Below are positions 52,488-62,687 of a stretch of DNA of 64,000 nt, one piece after another; position 1 is the stretch's first letter; each line of letters opens with the position of its first letter. A program made the position numbers and the translations under genes. The DNA is from Globisporangium splendens (taxonomy: Eukaryota > Oomycota > Peronosporomycetes > Pythiales > Pythiaceae). Location: contig VFIW01000133.1 in assembly GCA_006386115.1 (NCBI GenBank), positions 45,583-109,582 on the forward strand. The letters are read 5' to 3'. The notes beneath the pieces were generated by a model, which did no database searches, was not told the DNA's origin, and worked only from the letters and a program-made list of their open reading frames with translations.

Positions 52488-55428
52488 TCACCACAGCACC
52501 ACCACAGCACCACCACAGCGAAGGAACCGAGAACATGCCCGCTGGTTTCAGACTGCACCGTCGTCTTCGTCTTCGACTTCGTCGTGACCCAGACCTCAGG
52601 ATTCGTTGAAGGCAGAGGATGCACAAACGTAATCAACGTCAACATGATCAGCGATTCGCTCGCTGGCTCCCATTGGCTCCCATTCGTGTCCATTCACTTC
52701 AAAAGCAGAGTGCTGACGAAGTACTGAAGTGTGTGTTGCTTCATGGAGCTCTCGCATCCATTCACCCTAGCCAAGTGTGTGCTAGGATTGTGTTTCAGAT
52801 GTTGTAGGATTGCGGGGGGGGGGGGGGGGAGGGGTCTTTTCGTGCTTCAGCGCCTTATTTGCCAACTGAGTCGTCAACTGCACAATTTTTTCTGTACCTT
52901 CTCTCTCTGAGATCTGTGAGAGAGAATCGGACGGTGGAACTGCTGGACATCGACTTGGCCGACATGCAACGTCATTTGCCTTGCGGACAGTGGAGTTCAC
53001 TGAGGGAACTCAGACACAACGACACACATTGATGAGCTGGAAATACACTTGCAGAGGGTATCAGTTACGATGGGCTTGAGGAAAGTGAATCCATCCCTTT
53101 GACAGCCATGTACAACTCTCACTCTGGCACGGCATCCGAAAAACACGCCACACGAAGAATGCACTTTCGCGATTTTACTCCAAGCATTGAGCCCGCTGTC
53201 CAGCTATCTCAATGTCAAAAGACTAACTCAAACGATCCAAGTACCCTCCCTCCTTCGCCAGCTCGTAGAACACGCCCTCCGGGTTCTTCACCAAGTTCCT
53301 CGGCGTGTCGAACTCCACCACCCTGCCGTCGCTCAGCACCATGATGCGGTCCGAGTCCAGCACCGTCGCCAGCCGATGCGCGATCGTCAGCACCGTCGCG
53401 TCCTGGAAGTCGCGCGCGATCATCTCCTGCAGCTTCTTCTCCGTCGCGTGGTCGATCGACGCCGTCGCCTCGTCCATCACCACGATGCGCGTCTGCGTCA
53501 ACAGCGCGCGCGCCATGCAGAACATCTGGCGCTCGCCCACGCTGAAGTTCTCGCCGTTCTCGCTCAGCTCGTACAAGAGCTGGTGCTCCAGCGCGCCGAT
53601 CTGCTCCTTCATCTCCACCTTCTCGAACGCCGACCAGATCTCCGCGTCGCTGTACTCGTCGAACGGGTCCATGTACGCGCGCAAAGTGCCTTTGAACAGC
53701 ACGGGCGCCTGCGGGATGATCGACAGCCGCGACCGCAGCGACCGCAAAGGCATGCTCGAGATGTCCTCGCCGTCGATCAGGATGCGGCCAGAGTCCAGCT
53801 CGTTGATGCGGAACAGCGCCATGGTGAGACTCGACTTGCCGGCGCCGGTGCGACCCACGATGCCGATCTTCTCGTTGCTCTTGATGTCGAACGAGAGTCC
53901 CTTGAGCACGGCCGGTGCGCCTTCCTTGTAGCTGAACACGACGTTGTCGAAGTGGATGGAGCCGTTGTGGGGCCACTGGGCTGGCGGTTCAATCACCAAT
54001 ACCTTCTCGGATCCTTCTGCTGGGATGTTGGCGTACTCCATGATTCGTTCCGGACTGACCATCGAGATTTCGACACCGGACCACACTTGAACCAAAAGCG
54101 ATATACGCGCGTCGACGCTGAGCGCGTAGCTAAACGCGAGGCCGACGAGACCGGGGGAAACAAAATCTCGAAGGTACACCAGCGAAGACACGACGAGGAT
54201 GACCACACCACATCCGAGTAACTGCATGCGTAGCTGGAACCATTGGGTTTGAACACACATCACGAACCGCACCTTGGTGGTTTCATCAATGCGTTGAAAG
54301 TTTTCCACAATCGCTCTCTTGACGTATTGGCGACCGAACGCACGAATCAATGTGACTCCTTCTTCCGACTGACTGACGTGGCTCAGCACTGGAGACCCCG
54401 CCACCTTCCAAAGCCGAGAGATTTCTCGAGACGGTGCGAGGTAAAAGTTTGTGACCTTGATGTACATGTAGACCAGTGGAACGACGGAGAGACCCATGAA
54501 GCTCACAGTGTACATGGCGGTGGCGAGCTGGAACACCGTGAAGAAAAGCTCTGACAGCAACGACCCGAAGGCAAACGGAAGTCTGAAATCTACGGTCGAT
54601 ACGTCAGCGCTGTAGCGATTGACGATGCGACCAATCGGGTTCGCATCGAAAAATCTCAGAGGAGCGTTCAGCAAACAGCGAGTCATGGCGTCGAAGAGAT
54701 GGCGAGAAGCACGAAGACCAACATGCGTCACTGTAATTGCTCGAGCGAGCACCATCACTGCGCTTGCAGCACACAGCAACGCGTACACAGTCATATTGTG
54801 CTCCGTCTCCGCCTCATCGTGCTCACCAAGTTTCTGACCAGTCCAGTGGCTCAGCCACAAGTCACTGCCGATCTGGAACCCTTGCCACAGAATTTGCACT
54901 ATCACCAAAAACACACACACCTTCAAGCCGCCGACTGCCTTGAAGTACTCCAAGAAGACACTCTTCGACACGCGTCCGTCTTCGCGCTCCTCGTCCTCAA
55001 TCAGTCGACCAGCGTCCGCCAGAGCAGCCTTGCTCTCCTCAGACTCGTGCTCGTGTGCTTCCTTGATCTGGCGAGGCGGAAGGGTCGGCGCGTAGGAGCT
55101 GCGAGGCTTGATCAACTCTTTGCGCTCGCCCTTCAACTCGCCGTCTTCCACCAAGATCTTGTAGCCCGCTGCTTCTGACGCGATGATGTCCGGGCTGTGG
55201 GTCACCAGCACGATCGTCTTCTTCTCCAACAGACCGCAGATGCACTTGCCGAAGATCTCGCTTTGGACGACGGCGTCCACAGCAGCCAACGGAGAGTCCA
55301 AGATGAACAAGTCAGCATCCGAGTAGCACGCTCGAGCAAGACACACTCGCGCTTTCTGACCGCCAGACAAGTTCACACCCTTCTGACCGATCTCCGTCGC
55401 GTCGCCGCCAGGGAACTGAGCCAGGTCT
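52488..55428. repeat. segmental duplication, copy 1
   Basis: About 2.9 kb covering the 3' flank and C-terminal half of the ABC transporter gene, nearly identical to 57,328-60,241 in direct orientation. It differs in one extra 12 bp CAC-rich unit at its left edge, the length of a G run (17 versus 13), an extra GAGGGGTCTTTTCG stretch, and a few substitutions. Confidence 0.95.
52813..52829 (+). repeat. poly-G run, 17 nt (13 nt in the duplicate at 57,643-57,655)
   Basis: The homopolymer length differs between the two duplicate copies. It is prone to slippage and to sequencing error. Confidence 0.9.
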
Positions 55429-57041
55429 GGCAGCAACCCACACGCGTCCAGCACTTTCTGGTACTTGCGTTGGTCGTACGCGTTGCCAAACAGGATGTTG
55501 TCTCGGATCGTCATGTTCTGGATCCACGTCTGCTGCGAGTAGTACGCCACGCTGTTGCCTCTGACAAACACCGATCCAGAGATCTTCTCCATTTCGCCGA
55601 GCAGCGCCGAGCAGAGCGACGATTTGCCTCCTCCGACGACACCGTGGATGACAACCAGGTCGCCTTTCTTGACCTTGAGGTTGACATTCTTGAGTAGTGG
55701 GGTGTCTTTACTCCACCCAAAAGAGCCGTTTTCGATGGAGATGACGACGTCTTCTGGTTGAGATGGGTCGTTGCGGGAGACATTCTCGGTGTTGTATTCC
55801 TCCAAGTCCATAAACTCGGAAACACGCTTGAGCGAAGTCCTGGCTTGGATTATCTGCTGGATAACAGTCGGCAATGTGCGAAGAGGGTCTCGGATGGCAT
55901 TGAACAGAGCGATCGCAGTGAACACCTTGGCGGCAGTCAGCGTTTGGTCCATCACAAGAGAGTACACCGCAAACGACATCGTCGACACGACTATCGGCGA
56001 TGACCAGAGCACGAAGATCGACGTCGAGTTCAAGCACAGGTACCTCGCCACTGCCTTCAACTCGAACGCTCGCAGCTTGCGGATCTTGTCGGCGAACTGA
56101 CCTTCCCACGCGTTGAATTTGACGATCTGGATCGCATTAAACACCTCCTTAATGGTCTTCATGCGCTCATCCTTCCTCTTCATGATGTCTCTAAACGCCT
56201 TCCCGTTGAGCTTCGCGATGCAGACGCTCGAGACCATCGTCAGCCCGATGACCCCTAACCCAGCGAATGCAGCGAGACCGATCACGGTGTAGAGCATGTA
56301 AATGACCACAACGATCTGGAGCGGCATAATCCAGAGATTGTTGACCTCGTATGCCGCCCACAAGATGTTGGTGGCATCCGAAGTGTAAAGATTCGAAATG
56401 TCGACCGACGTGGCGTCGTCCTTGCTCTGGATACTTCGGCGGAGCGCCTTTTGGAACAGAAGTGCCTTCATCGCCAAAGTCAGTCGCAACGCATACAGTT
56501 CCAGGTAGAGCTCTGTCTGCATAGTGACGATAGCATTGAGCAGTCGTGAGGCGAAGAACGCTCCGAGCCAGACCGTGAGGTCCTCCATGTCGATCTGCGG
56601 CGACGCGAACGCGTCAATCACATGATGGAGCACGGCGGGAGCAAACACAGTGCAGCCTGCAGAGAAGAGCGCGCCAATGCCACAGACGAGAAATGGCACT
56701 CCGTACGTGGACATCACCGCGCGGATGAACGATCCATTCTGGCGGTCAAAGAGCGTCTTGAACTTGGCGTACGCGGTGGCCGACACGTTGTCACCTTCCA
56801 GCTCCCAGAGGTCGTCAATGTTGAGCTGACGCTCGTTGCCCTTCTGCATCATCGGCGTCGCGTACGCGAAGAGCATGCGCGAGAGGAACGACGCGCTGCC
56901 GGGCGTGATCTTGTCGCTCGAAGGCGCGCTGGCGGTGGCATCGTGGAGCGCGCCGTAGCCTTGCTTGCGCGGCGACTGTTGCAGCAGCGAGCTCATGGTT
57001 TCTGCTCTGTTGCTTTCTTCCCGAGGCACTGTGTGCGGCAT
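53223..57041 (-). CDS. ABCC/MRP-type ABC transporter (full transporter)
   Basis: 1272 aa from the ATG at 57,041; the ATG at 56,996 (MSSLLQQSPRKQGYG) is the alternative, and an Inr-like motif at 57,046-57,061 favours transcription just upstream of both. Architecture is TMD1-NBD1-linker-TMD2-NBD2. NBD1 has Walker A GVVGGGKSS, signature LSGGQKARV and Walker B LFILDSPLAAVD (degenerate, D for E, usual in ABCC). NBD2 has Walker A GRTGAGKSS, signature FSVGERQM (SVGQRQ in most) and Walker B IVVMDEATASID. The linker is charged (ESEESKAALADAGRLIEDEE). By family it exports organic anions, conjugates or drugs across the plasma or vacuolar membrane using ATP. No TMD0 is present. Its 3' half is duplicated downstream. 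Confidence 0.92.
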   Translation of the reverse strand: MPHTVPREESNRAETMSSLLQQSPRKQGYGALHDATASAPSSDKITPGSASFLSRMLFAYATPMMQKGNERQLNIDDLWELEGDNVSATAYAKFKTLFDRQNGSFIRAVMSTYGVPFLVCGIGALFSAGCTVFAPAVLHHVIDAFASPQIDMEDLTVWLGAFFASRLLNAIVTMQTELYLELYALRLTLAMKALLFQKALRRSIQSKDDATSVDISNLYTSDATNILWAAYEVNNLWIMPLQIVVVIYMLYTVIGLAAFAGLGVIGLTMVSSVCIAKLNGKAFRDIMKRKDERMKTIKEVFNAIQIVKFNAWEGQFADKIRKLRAFELKAVARYLCLNSTSIFVLWSSPIVVSTMSFAVYSLVMDQTLTAAKVFTAIALFNAIRDPLRTLPTVIQQIIQARTSLKRVSEFMDLEEYNTENVSRNDPSQPEDVVISIENGSFGWSKDTPLLKNVNLKVKKGDLVVIHGVVGGGKSSLCSALLGEMEKISGSVFVRGNSVAYYSQQTWIQNMTIRDNILFGNAYDQRKYQKVLDACGLLPDLAQFPGGDATEIGQKGVNLSGGQKARVCLARACYSDADLFILDSPLAAVDAVVQSEIFGKCICGLLEKKTIVLVTHSPDIIASEAAGYKILVEDGELKGERKELIKPRSSYAPTLPPRQIKEAHEHESEESKAALADAGRLIEDEEREDGRVSKSVFLEYFKAVGGLKVCVFLVIVQILWQGFQIGSDLWLSHWTGQKLGEHDEAETEHNMTVYALLCAASAVMVLARAITVTHVGLRASRHLFDAMTRCLLNAPLRFFDANPIGRIVNRYSADVSTVDFRLPFAFGSLLSELFFTVFQLATAMYTVSFMGLSVVPLVYMYIKVTNFYLAPSREISRLWKVAGSPVLSHVSQSEEGVTLIRAFGRQYVKRAIVENFQRIDETTKVRFVMCVQTQWFQLRMQLLGCGVVILVVSSLVYLRDFVSPGLVGLAFSYALSVDARISLLVQVWSGVEISMVSPERIMEYANIPAEGSEKVLVIEPPAQWPHNGSIHFDNVVFSYKEGAPAVLKGLSFDIKSNEKIGIVGRTGAGKSSLTMALFRINELDSGRILIDGEDISSMPLRSLRSRLSIIPQAPVLFKGTLRAYMDPFDEYSDAEIWSAFEKVEMKEQIGALEHQLLYELSENGENFSVGERQMFCMARALLTQTRIVVMDEATASIDHATEKKLQEMIARDFQDATVLTIAHRLATVLDSDRIMVLSDGRVVEFDTPRNLVKNPEGVFYELAKEGGYLDRLS

Positions 57042-57045
57042 AGCG

Positions 57046-57061
57046 CAAATTGCGGGATGAG
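57046..57061 (-). promoter_or_regulatory. oomycete initiator-like element of the ABC transporter gene
   Basis: Coding strand CTCATCCCGCAATTTG closely follows the Inr consensus (TCATT-YYNCA-WTTT). It lies 5 nt before the ATG at 57,041 and 50 nt before the ATG at 56,996; the latter gives a more ordinary leader length. Confidence 0.55.
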
Positions 57062-57089
57062 GCTGCCATCGGGTCACTTTCCCTTCCAC

Positions 57090-57327
57090 ACAGAGCCTGA
57101 TGGTGGTCGTCAGCTCTGTTTCCTGTCATCTTCACAAACGACCATTTGCCCCTCATAAATGAGCGACCTTCATTCTGACGAAGTGTCGTATTAGAAGGGG
57201 CATCGATTTATACATCTGATGTGGATTCTGTTCTAACAGTGACCGCGAAATGAGATCCTGAAGTATAACATTTCGCAGGGTATGCGCCATCTCTCCGCAA
57301 ATTGAGGAGTGAGGGTCGTTCCGTTTG
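57090..57327. other. spacer between ABC promoter and duplicated block
   Basis: Short intergenic region with no gene seen; presumably contains upstream promoter sequence of the ABC gene. Confidence 0.4.
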
Positions 57328-60241
57328 TCACCACAGCACCACCACAGCGAAGGAACCGAGAACATGCCCGCTGGTTTCAGACTGCACCATCGTCTTCGTC
57401 TTCGACTTCGTCGTGACCCAGACCTCAGGATTCGTTGAAGGCAGAGGATGCACAAACGTAATCAACGTCAACATGATCAGCGATTCGCTCGCTGGCTCCC
57501 ATTGGCTCCCATTCGTGTCCATTCACTTCAAAAGCAGAGTGCTGACGAAGTACTGAAGTGTGTGTTGCTTCATGGAGCTCTCGCATCCATTCACCCTAGC
57601 CAAGTGTGTGCTAGGATTGTGTTTCAGATGTTGTAGGATTGCGGGGGGGGGGGGGTGCTTCAGCGCCTTATTTGCCAACTGAGTCGTCAACTGCACAATT
57701 TTTTCTGTACCTTCTCTCTCTGAGATCTGTGAGAGAGAATCGGACGGTGGAACTGCTGGACATCGACTTGGCCGACATGCAACGTCATTTGCCTTGCGGA
57801 CAGTGGAGTTCACTGAGGGAACTCAGACACAACGACACACATTGATGAGCTGGAAATACACTTGCAGAGGGTATCAGTTACGATGGGCTTGAGGAAAGTG
57901 AATCCATCCCTTTGACAGCCATGTACAACTCTCACTCTGGCACGGCATCCGAAAAACACGCCACACGAAGAATGCACTTTCGCGATTTTACTCCAAGCAT
58001 TGAGCCCGCTGTCCAGCTATCTCAATGTCAAAAGACTAACTCAAACGATCCAAGTACCCTCCCTCCTTCGCCAGCTCGTAGAACACGCCCTCCGGGTTCT
58101 TCACCAAGTTCCTCGGCGTGTCGAACTCCACCACCCTGCCGTCGCTCAGCACCATGATGCGGTCCGAGTCCAGCACCGTCGCCAGCCGATGCGCGATCGT
58201 CAGCACCGTCGCGTCCTGGAAGTCGCGCGCGATCATCTCCTGCAGCTTCTTCTCCGTCGCGTGGTCGATCGACGCCGTCGCCTCGTCCATCACCACGATG
58301 CGCGTCTGCGTCAACAGCGCGCGCGCCATGCAGAACATCTGGCGCTCGCCCACGCTGAAGTTCTCGCCGTTCTCGCTCAGCTCGTACAAGAGCTGGTGCT
58401 CCAGCGCGCCGATCTGCTCCTTCATCTCCACCTTCTCGAACGCCGACCAGATCTCCGCGTCGCTGTACTCGTCGAACGGGTCCATGTACGCGCGCAAAGT
58501 GCCTTTGAACAGCACGGGCGCCTGCGGGATGATCGACAGCCGCGACCGCAGCGACCGCAAAGGCATGCTCGAGATGTCCTCGCCGTCGATCAGGATGCGG
58601 CCAGAGTCCAGCTCGTTGATGCGGAACAGCGCCATGGTGAGACTCGACTTGCCGGCGCCGGTGCGACCCACGATGCCGATCTTCTCGTTGCTCTTGATGT
58701 CGAACGAGAGTCCCTTGAGCACGGCCGGTGCGCCTTCCTTGTAGCTGAACACGACGTTGTCGAAGTGGATGGAGCCGTTGTGGGGCCACTGGGCTGGCGG
58801 TTCAATCACCAATACCTTCTCGGATCCTTCTGCTGGGATGTTGGCGTACTCCATGATTCGTTCCGGACTGACCATCGAGATTTCGACACCGGACCACACT
58901 TGAACCAAAAGCGATATACGCGCGTCGACGCTGAGCGCGTAGCTAAACGCGAGGCCGACGAGACCGGGGGAAACAAAATCTCGAAGGTACACCAGCGAAG
59001 ACACGACGAGGATGACCACACCACATCCGAGTAACTGCATGCGTAGCTGGAACCATTGGGTTTGAACACACATCACGAACCGCACCTTGGTGGTTTCATC
59101 AATGCGTTGAAAGTTTTCCACAATCGCTCTCTTGACGTATTGGCGACCGAACGCACGAATCAATGTGACTCCTTCTTCCGACTGACTGACGTGGCTCAGC
59201 ACTGGAGACCCCGCCACCTTCCAAAGCCGAGAGATTTCTCGAGACGGTGCGAGGTAAAAGTTTGTGACCTTGATGTACATGTAGACCAGTGGAACGACGG
59301 AGAGACCCATGAAGCTCACAGTGTACATGGCGGTGGCGAGCTGGAACACCGTGAAGAAAAGCTCTGACAGCAACGACCCGAAGGCAAACGGAAGTCTGAA
59401 ATCTACGGTCGATACGTCAGCGCTGTAGCGATTGACGATGCGACCAATCGGGTTCGCATCGAAAAATCTCAGAGGAGCGTTCAGCAAACAGCGAGTCATG
59501 GCGTCGAAGAGATGGCGAGAAGCACGAAGACCAACATGCGTCACTGTAATTGCTCGAGCGAGCACCATCACTGCGCTTGCAGCACACAGCAACGCGTACA
59601 CAGTCATATTGTGCTCCGTCTCCGCCTCATCGTGCTCACCAAGTTTCTGACCAGTCCAGTGGCTCAGCCACAAGTCACTGCCGATCTGGAACCCTTGCCA
59701 CAGAATTTGCACTATCACCAAAAACACACACACCTTCAAACCGCCGACTGCCTTGAAGTACTCCAAGAAGACACTCTTCGACACGCGTCCGTCTTCACGC
59801 TCCTCGTCCTCAATCAGTCGACCAGCGTCCGCCAGAGCAGCCTTGCTCTCCTCAGACTCGTGCTCGTGTGCTTCCTTGATCTGGCGAGGCGGAAGGGTCG
59901 GCGCGTAGGAGCTGCGAGGCTTGATCAACTCTTTGCGCTCGCCCTTCAACTCGCCGTCTTCCACCAAGATCTTGTAGCCCGCTGCTTCTGACGCGATGAT
60001 GTCCGGGCTGTGGGTCACCAGCACGATCGCCTTCTTCTCCAACAGACCGCAGATGCACTTGCCGAAGATCTCGCTTTGGACGACGGCGTCCACAGCAGCC
60101 AACGGAGAGTCCAAGATGAACAAGTCAGCATCCGAGTAGCACGCTCGAGCAAGACACACTCGCGCTTTCTGACCGCCAGACAAGTTCACACCCTTCTGAC
60201 CGATCTCCGTCGCGTCGCCGCCAGGGAACTGAGCCAGGTCT
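57328..60241. repeat. segmental duplication, copy 2 (truncated at telomeric sequence)
   Basis: Direct repeat of 52,488-55,428. The last shared bases are GAGCCAGGTCT; the original continues GGCAGC while this copy passes straight into AGGGTTTAGGG. Confidence 0.95.
58036..60241 (-). pseudogene. ABC transporter duplicate, C-terminal ~730 codons only
   Basis: Open frame from the breakpoint to the stop at 58,036, starting within NBD1 just before VNLSGGQKARV and containing the linker, TMD2 and NBD2 complete. It has no start codon, promoter, TMD1 or NBD1 Walker A. Protein differences from the parent are very few (for example KKAIVLV for KKTIVLV), so the duplication is recent. A half transporter could in principle be expressed if fused to an upstream promoter, but none is visible. 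Confidence 0.9.
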
Positions 60242-60252
60242 AGGGTTTAGGG
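60241..60252 (+). repeat. telomere-like TAGGGTTTAGGG at duplication breakpoint
   Basis: Twelve bases of the TTTAGGG repeat, with the G-rich strand pointing right, exactly at the end of the ABC duplicate. Confidence 0.75.
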
Positions 60253-60661
60253 TCCCTAAACAGGTCATCGAAGTATAGTGAAGTCCAGATAAACCGGAGC
60301 ACGCATCTCGGCTTCTCCATGTCGTGACCTTTTTGGCTCGGATTTCCTATTTAAATGCTCCGTGTCATGTCTGCGGTTCTTTTTTCGCAAAAATGTCGTG
60401 ACCTTTTTGGCTCGGAATTGCTAATAAACTGCTCCGAATACAAATGTCAAGTCATGTTGCTCACATACAAAAAAAAACAACAAGTCACTGGGTTTCGTGC
60501 GAGGGTTTACCGTACTGTCGAACAGAAAATAAAACACCAACAGCCAATCAAAACACTGCATTCACAAACCCTCGCCAATCCGAGTCGAGAGACCTGCACT
60601 ACACTTGCAAAGAGTATACCATACAAAAAAACAAGTGACTTTTGGACAGAAAAAGGACACG
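60253..60661. repeat. dispersed repeat DNA related to 18.4-20.2 kb
   Basis: Begins GTCCCTAAACAGG, found also at 19,239-19,251. It contains two copies of CATGTCGTGACCTTTTTGGCTCGGA-like sequence (60,319 and 60,392 areas) followed by degenerate satellite half-units (ACAAGTCACTGGGTTTCG). Non-coding. Confidence 0.6.
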
Positions 60662-61400
60662 ACACCATACAAACTACAAGTCACTGGGTTTAGCAGCACA
60701 CCATACAAACATCAAGTCACTGCACCACATACAAACTCCAAGTCACTGGGTTCAGCAGCACACCATACAAACTCCAAGTCACTACACCACATACAAACTC
60801 CAAGTCACTGGGTTCAGCAGCACACCATACAAACTCCAAGTCACTGCACCACATACAAACTCCAAGTCACTGCACCACATACAAACTCCAAGTCACTGGG
60901 CTTAGCAGCACACCATACAAACTCCAAGTCACTGCACCACATACAAACTCCAAGTCACTGGGTTCAGCAGCACACCATACAAACTCCAAGTCACTGGGCT
61001 TAGCAGCACACCATACAAACTCCAAGTCACTGCACCACATACAAACTCCAAGTCACTGGGTTTAGCAGCACACCATACAAACACCAAGTCACTGCACCAC
61101 ATACAAACTCCAAGTCACTGGGTTTAGCAGCACACCATACAAACTCCAAGTCACTACACCACATACAAACTCCAAGTCACTGGGTTCAGCAGCACACCAT
61201 ACAAACTCCAAGTCACTGCACCACATACAAACTCCAAGTCACTGGGTTTAGCAGCACACCATACAAACTCCAAGTCACTGCACCACATACAAACTCCAAG
61301 TCACTGGGTTCAGCAGCACACCATACAAACACCAAGTCACTGCACCACATACAAACTCCAAGTCACTGGGTTTAGCAGCACACCATACAAACATCAAGTC
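60662..61400. repeat. 62 bp higher-order satellite array, ~12 units
   Basis: Each 62 bp unit holds two CATACAAACTCCAAGTCACT cores separated alternately by a short spacer (GCACCA) and a longer one (GGGTTCAGCAGCACAC). The sub-lengths are 26 and 36 bp. Units vary at few positions (TCC/ACC/ATC in the core, TTC/TTT/CTT in the spacer). Apparent ORFs through it are artefacts. This layout is typical of subtelomeric satellites. Confidence 0.95.
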
Positions 61401-61817
61401 ATCCTCACGAGCTGAAACTTTGGTCAACGGTGCAACAAAACACGGCGAATCCGAATACAGTAGTGTGCGACAAAGAAAGTGCAGTGCACCTCCAAGAATG
61501 CATACTCTGCGTTCGTGCTGCCTACGACGTGGGTCACTATACCCACACTGGTACAACGACATGGTCGTATGTAGTTTGATGTGGGGAATCCGAATATGAA
61601 GTCGTATGTCATAAAAAGCGCAGTCTAGGTGTTGGTTTTATTGCAATCCGACAAATGTGTGTGTAAGTCGGCAGTTTTGAGTGTGTGGTTATGGTAGAAG
61701 GCGTGGCGAGTGCTTGTGTGTGTGAAGTGAGTGTTGTTGAAGGTGATCGTGTGTGCGTTGTGTGTGTGAAGTGAAGTACCAAGTTTAAAGATTTGACAGT
61801 CACACGTTTTCATTCCA
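61401..61817. repeat. dispersed repeat remnant and GT-rich stretch
   Basis: 61,436-61,620 resembles the R1 repeat of 18.7-19.2 kb (GGCGAATCCGAATACAG, ATACCCACAC, GGGGAATCCGAATATGAAG). 61,650-61,780 is GTGTGTG-rich. No gene. Confidence 0.55.
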
Positions 61818-61870
61818 GCATGGTGCAGTGGTTTGCAGTTGAGTTTCCAAGCCTGAGGTCACTGGTTCGA
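61818..61870 (+). other. tRNA-like / SINE-head sequence, 3'-truncated at telomere repeats
   Basis: GCATGGTGCAGTGGTTTGCA resembles a box A and D arm, and GGTCACTGGTTCGAA a box B and T arm, about 40 nt apart as in tRNA genes. The acceptor 3' strand is missing: after GGTTCGAAG the sequence becomes GGGTTTAGGG. It may be a tRNA-derived SINE head or a truncated tRNA pseudogene; folding by hand is imperfect. Confidence 0.45.
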
Positions 61871-61907
61871 AGGGTTTAGGGTTTAGGGTTTAGGGTTTAG
61901 GGTTTAG
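61871..61907 (+). repeat. interstitial telomere repeats, about five TTTAGGG
   Basis: AGGG, four perfect TTTAGGG units and TTTAG, G-rich strand pointing right. This is the plant/stramenopile-type telomere unit, 2 kb from the chromosomal sequence that continues to the window end. Confidence 0.93.
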
Positions 61908-61909
61908 AT

Positions 61910-61982
61910 GCTGTCCTGTTTTAAAACGAACCCCACAAATTTCGTAGAAATTTGAGGGGTTATGTTTTCAAATATGGACAGC
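61910..61982. repeat. 73 bp foldback (MITE-like hairpin)
   Basis: Ends GCTGTCC...GGACAGC. The centre is AACCCC-A-CAAATTTC, loop GTA, GAAATTTG-A-GGGGTT, a near-perfect stem; outer arms pair imperfectly (GTTTTAAAACG with TTTGAAAACAT). It could be a miniature foldback element or a structured RNA. Confidence 0.7.
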
Positions 61983-62687
61983 AACATGCCGCTATCCACA
62001 AATCCGTCTGAGGTCTAGTTCTCGAGATATAACGAAAAATCTTCAACATTGTCTCATATCTCAAAATCTGACCCCACGATCTCTCTCAAAATATCACCAT
62101 CGAATTCTGCGCCATTGAAAACCCCATATCCGAAAGTTTTAGAAAAGTTAGGTATCTGGTGCTGAGCTATGGCCATCCATTCATTTCTGCTACCTACTGG
62201 ATTAGGCTATATCGAAAGTATTGACTTCTGCTATATCGAGTACTGAGTTAGGCAATGTGAAGAGTATTGAATTAAGCTATCAAAATGTAATGTTTTAGGA
62301 CATCTTGATCTCTTGATTTATGACATATATTATGTACTGAAGTAAGCCATCTTGAGTAATGGTTTAGGACATAATACGAGTTGTTTCTAGGACACACAGT
62401 GTGCCCACCCAGGATCGAACATGGATTGATTGAGAATGTTCCCAAAGCATTGAGTGATACAAAATATCGTGTTGGTCTTGGCTACACAGTGTATTATTTA
62501 TTTCAACTGCACATGTTTTTATTGATATAGGTTATATGAACGATTTGGAATGATTCCTGCATTGGTTGTACACCCCGAGGGTACAATGACGGTGACGACA
62601 AATCATTTGGTCCTCTTGCATTGCGTGGACATTCTAATTGACTTGATAAATGACTATCCACATAACGTATCGATTAGAATTCTGTCT
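61983..62687. other. AT-rich, no recognisable gene
   Basis: Contains short reiterations such as GAGTACTGAGTTAGGC / GAGTATTGAATTAAGC (62,240-62,280). Near 62,400 the string GTGCCCACCCAGGATCGAAC has, on the - strand, a box B-like GTTCGATCC that could be another SINE remnant. Confidence 0.4.

Noticed and set aside
52541..52727. Conserved + strand ORF (ending HFKSRVLTKY) in both duplicate copies as a gene
   Set aside because: The two copies are a recent DNA duplication, so identity says nothing about coding; it lies in the 3' flank of the ABC gene and has no recognised domain.
53187..54221. 344-codon + strand ORF, and the same at 58,000-59,034
   Set aside because: Antisense shadow of the ABC transporter in high-GC codons; composition is His/Arg/Leu-rich with no domain, and the opposite strand is clearly coding.
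60241..60260. Head-to-head telomere fusion (TTTAGGG facing CCCTAAA)
   Set aside because: TAGGGTTTAGGG is followed by T and CCCTAAA, which looks like a fusion point. But GTCCCTAAACAGG occurs also at 19,239-19,251 inside the dispersed repeat, so the CCCTAAA belongs to that repeat.
60662..61400. CRISPR-like array
   Set aside because: Spacers are not unique but alternate between two near-constant sequences, so it is a satellite in a eukaryotic genome.
61604..61813. Thr/His-rich - strand ORFs
   Set aside because: Arise from the GT-rich stretch; simple-sequence artefacts.
60254..61907. Captured mini-linear molecule with outward-facing telomeres at both ends
   Set aside because: It depends on the same single CCCTAAA being telomeric, which the match at 19.24 kb contradicts.
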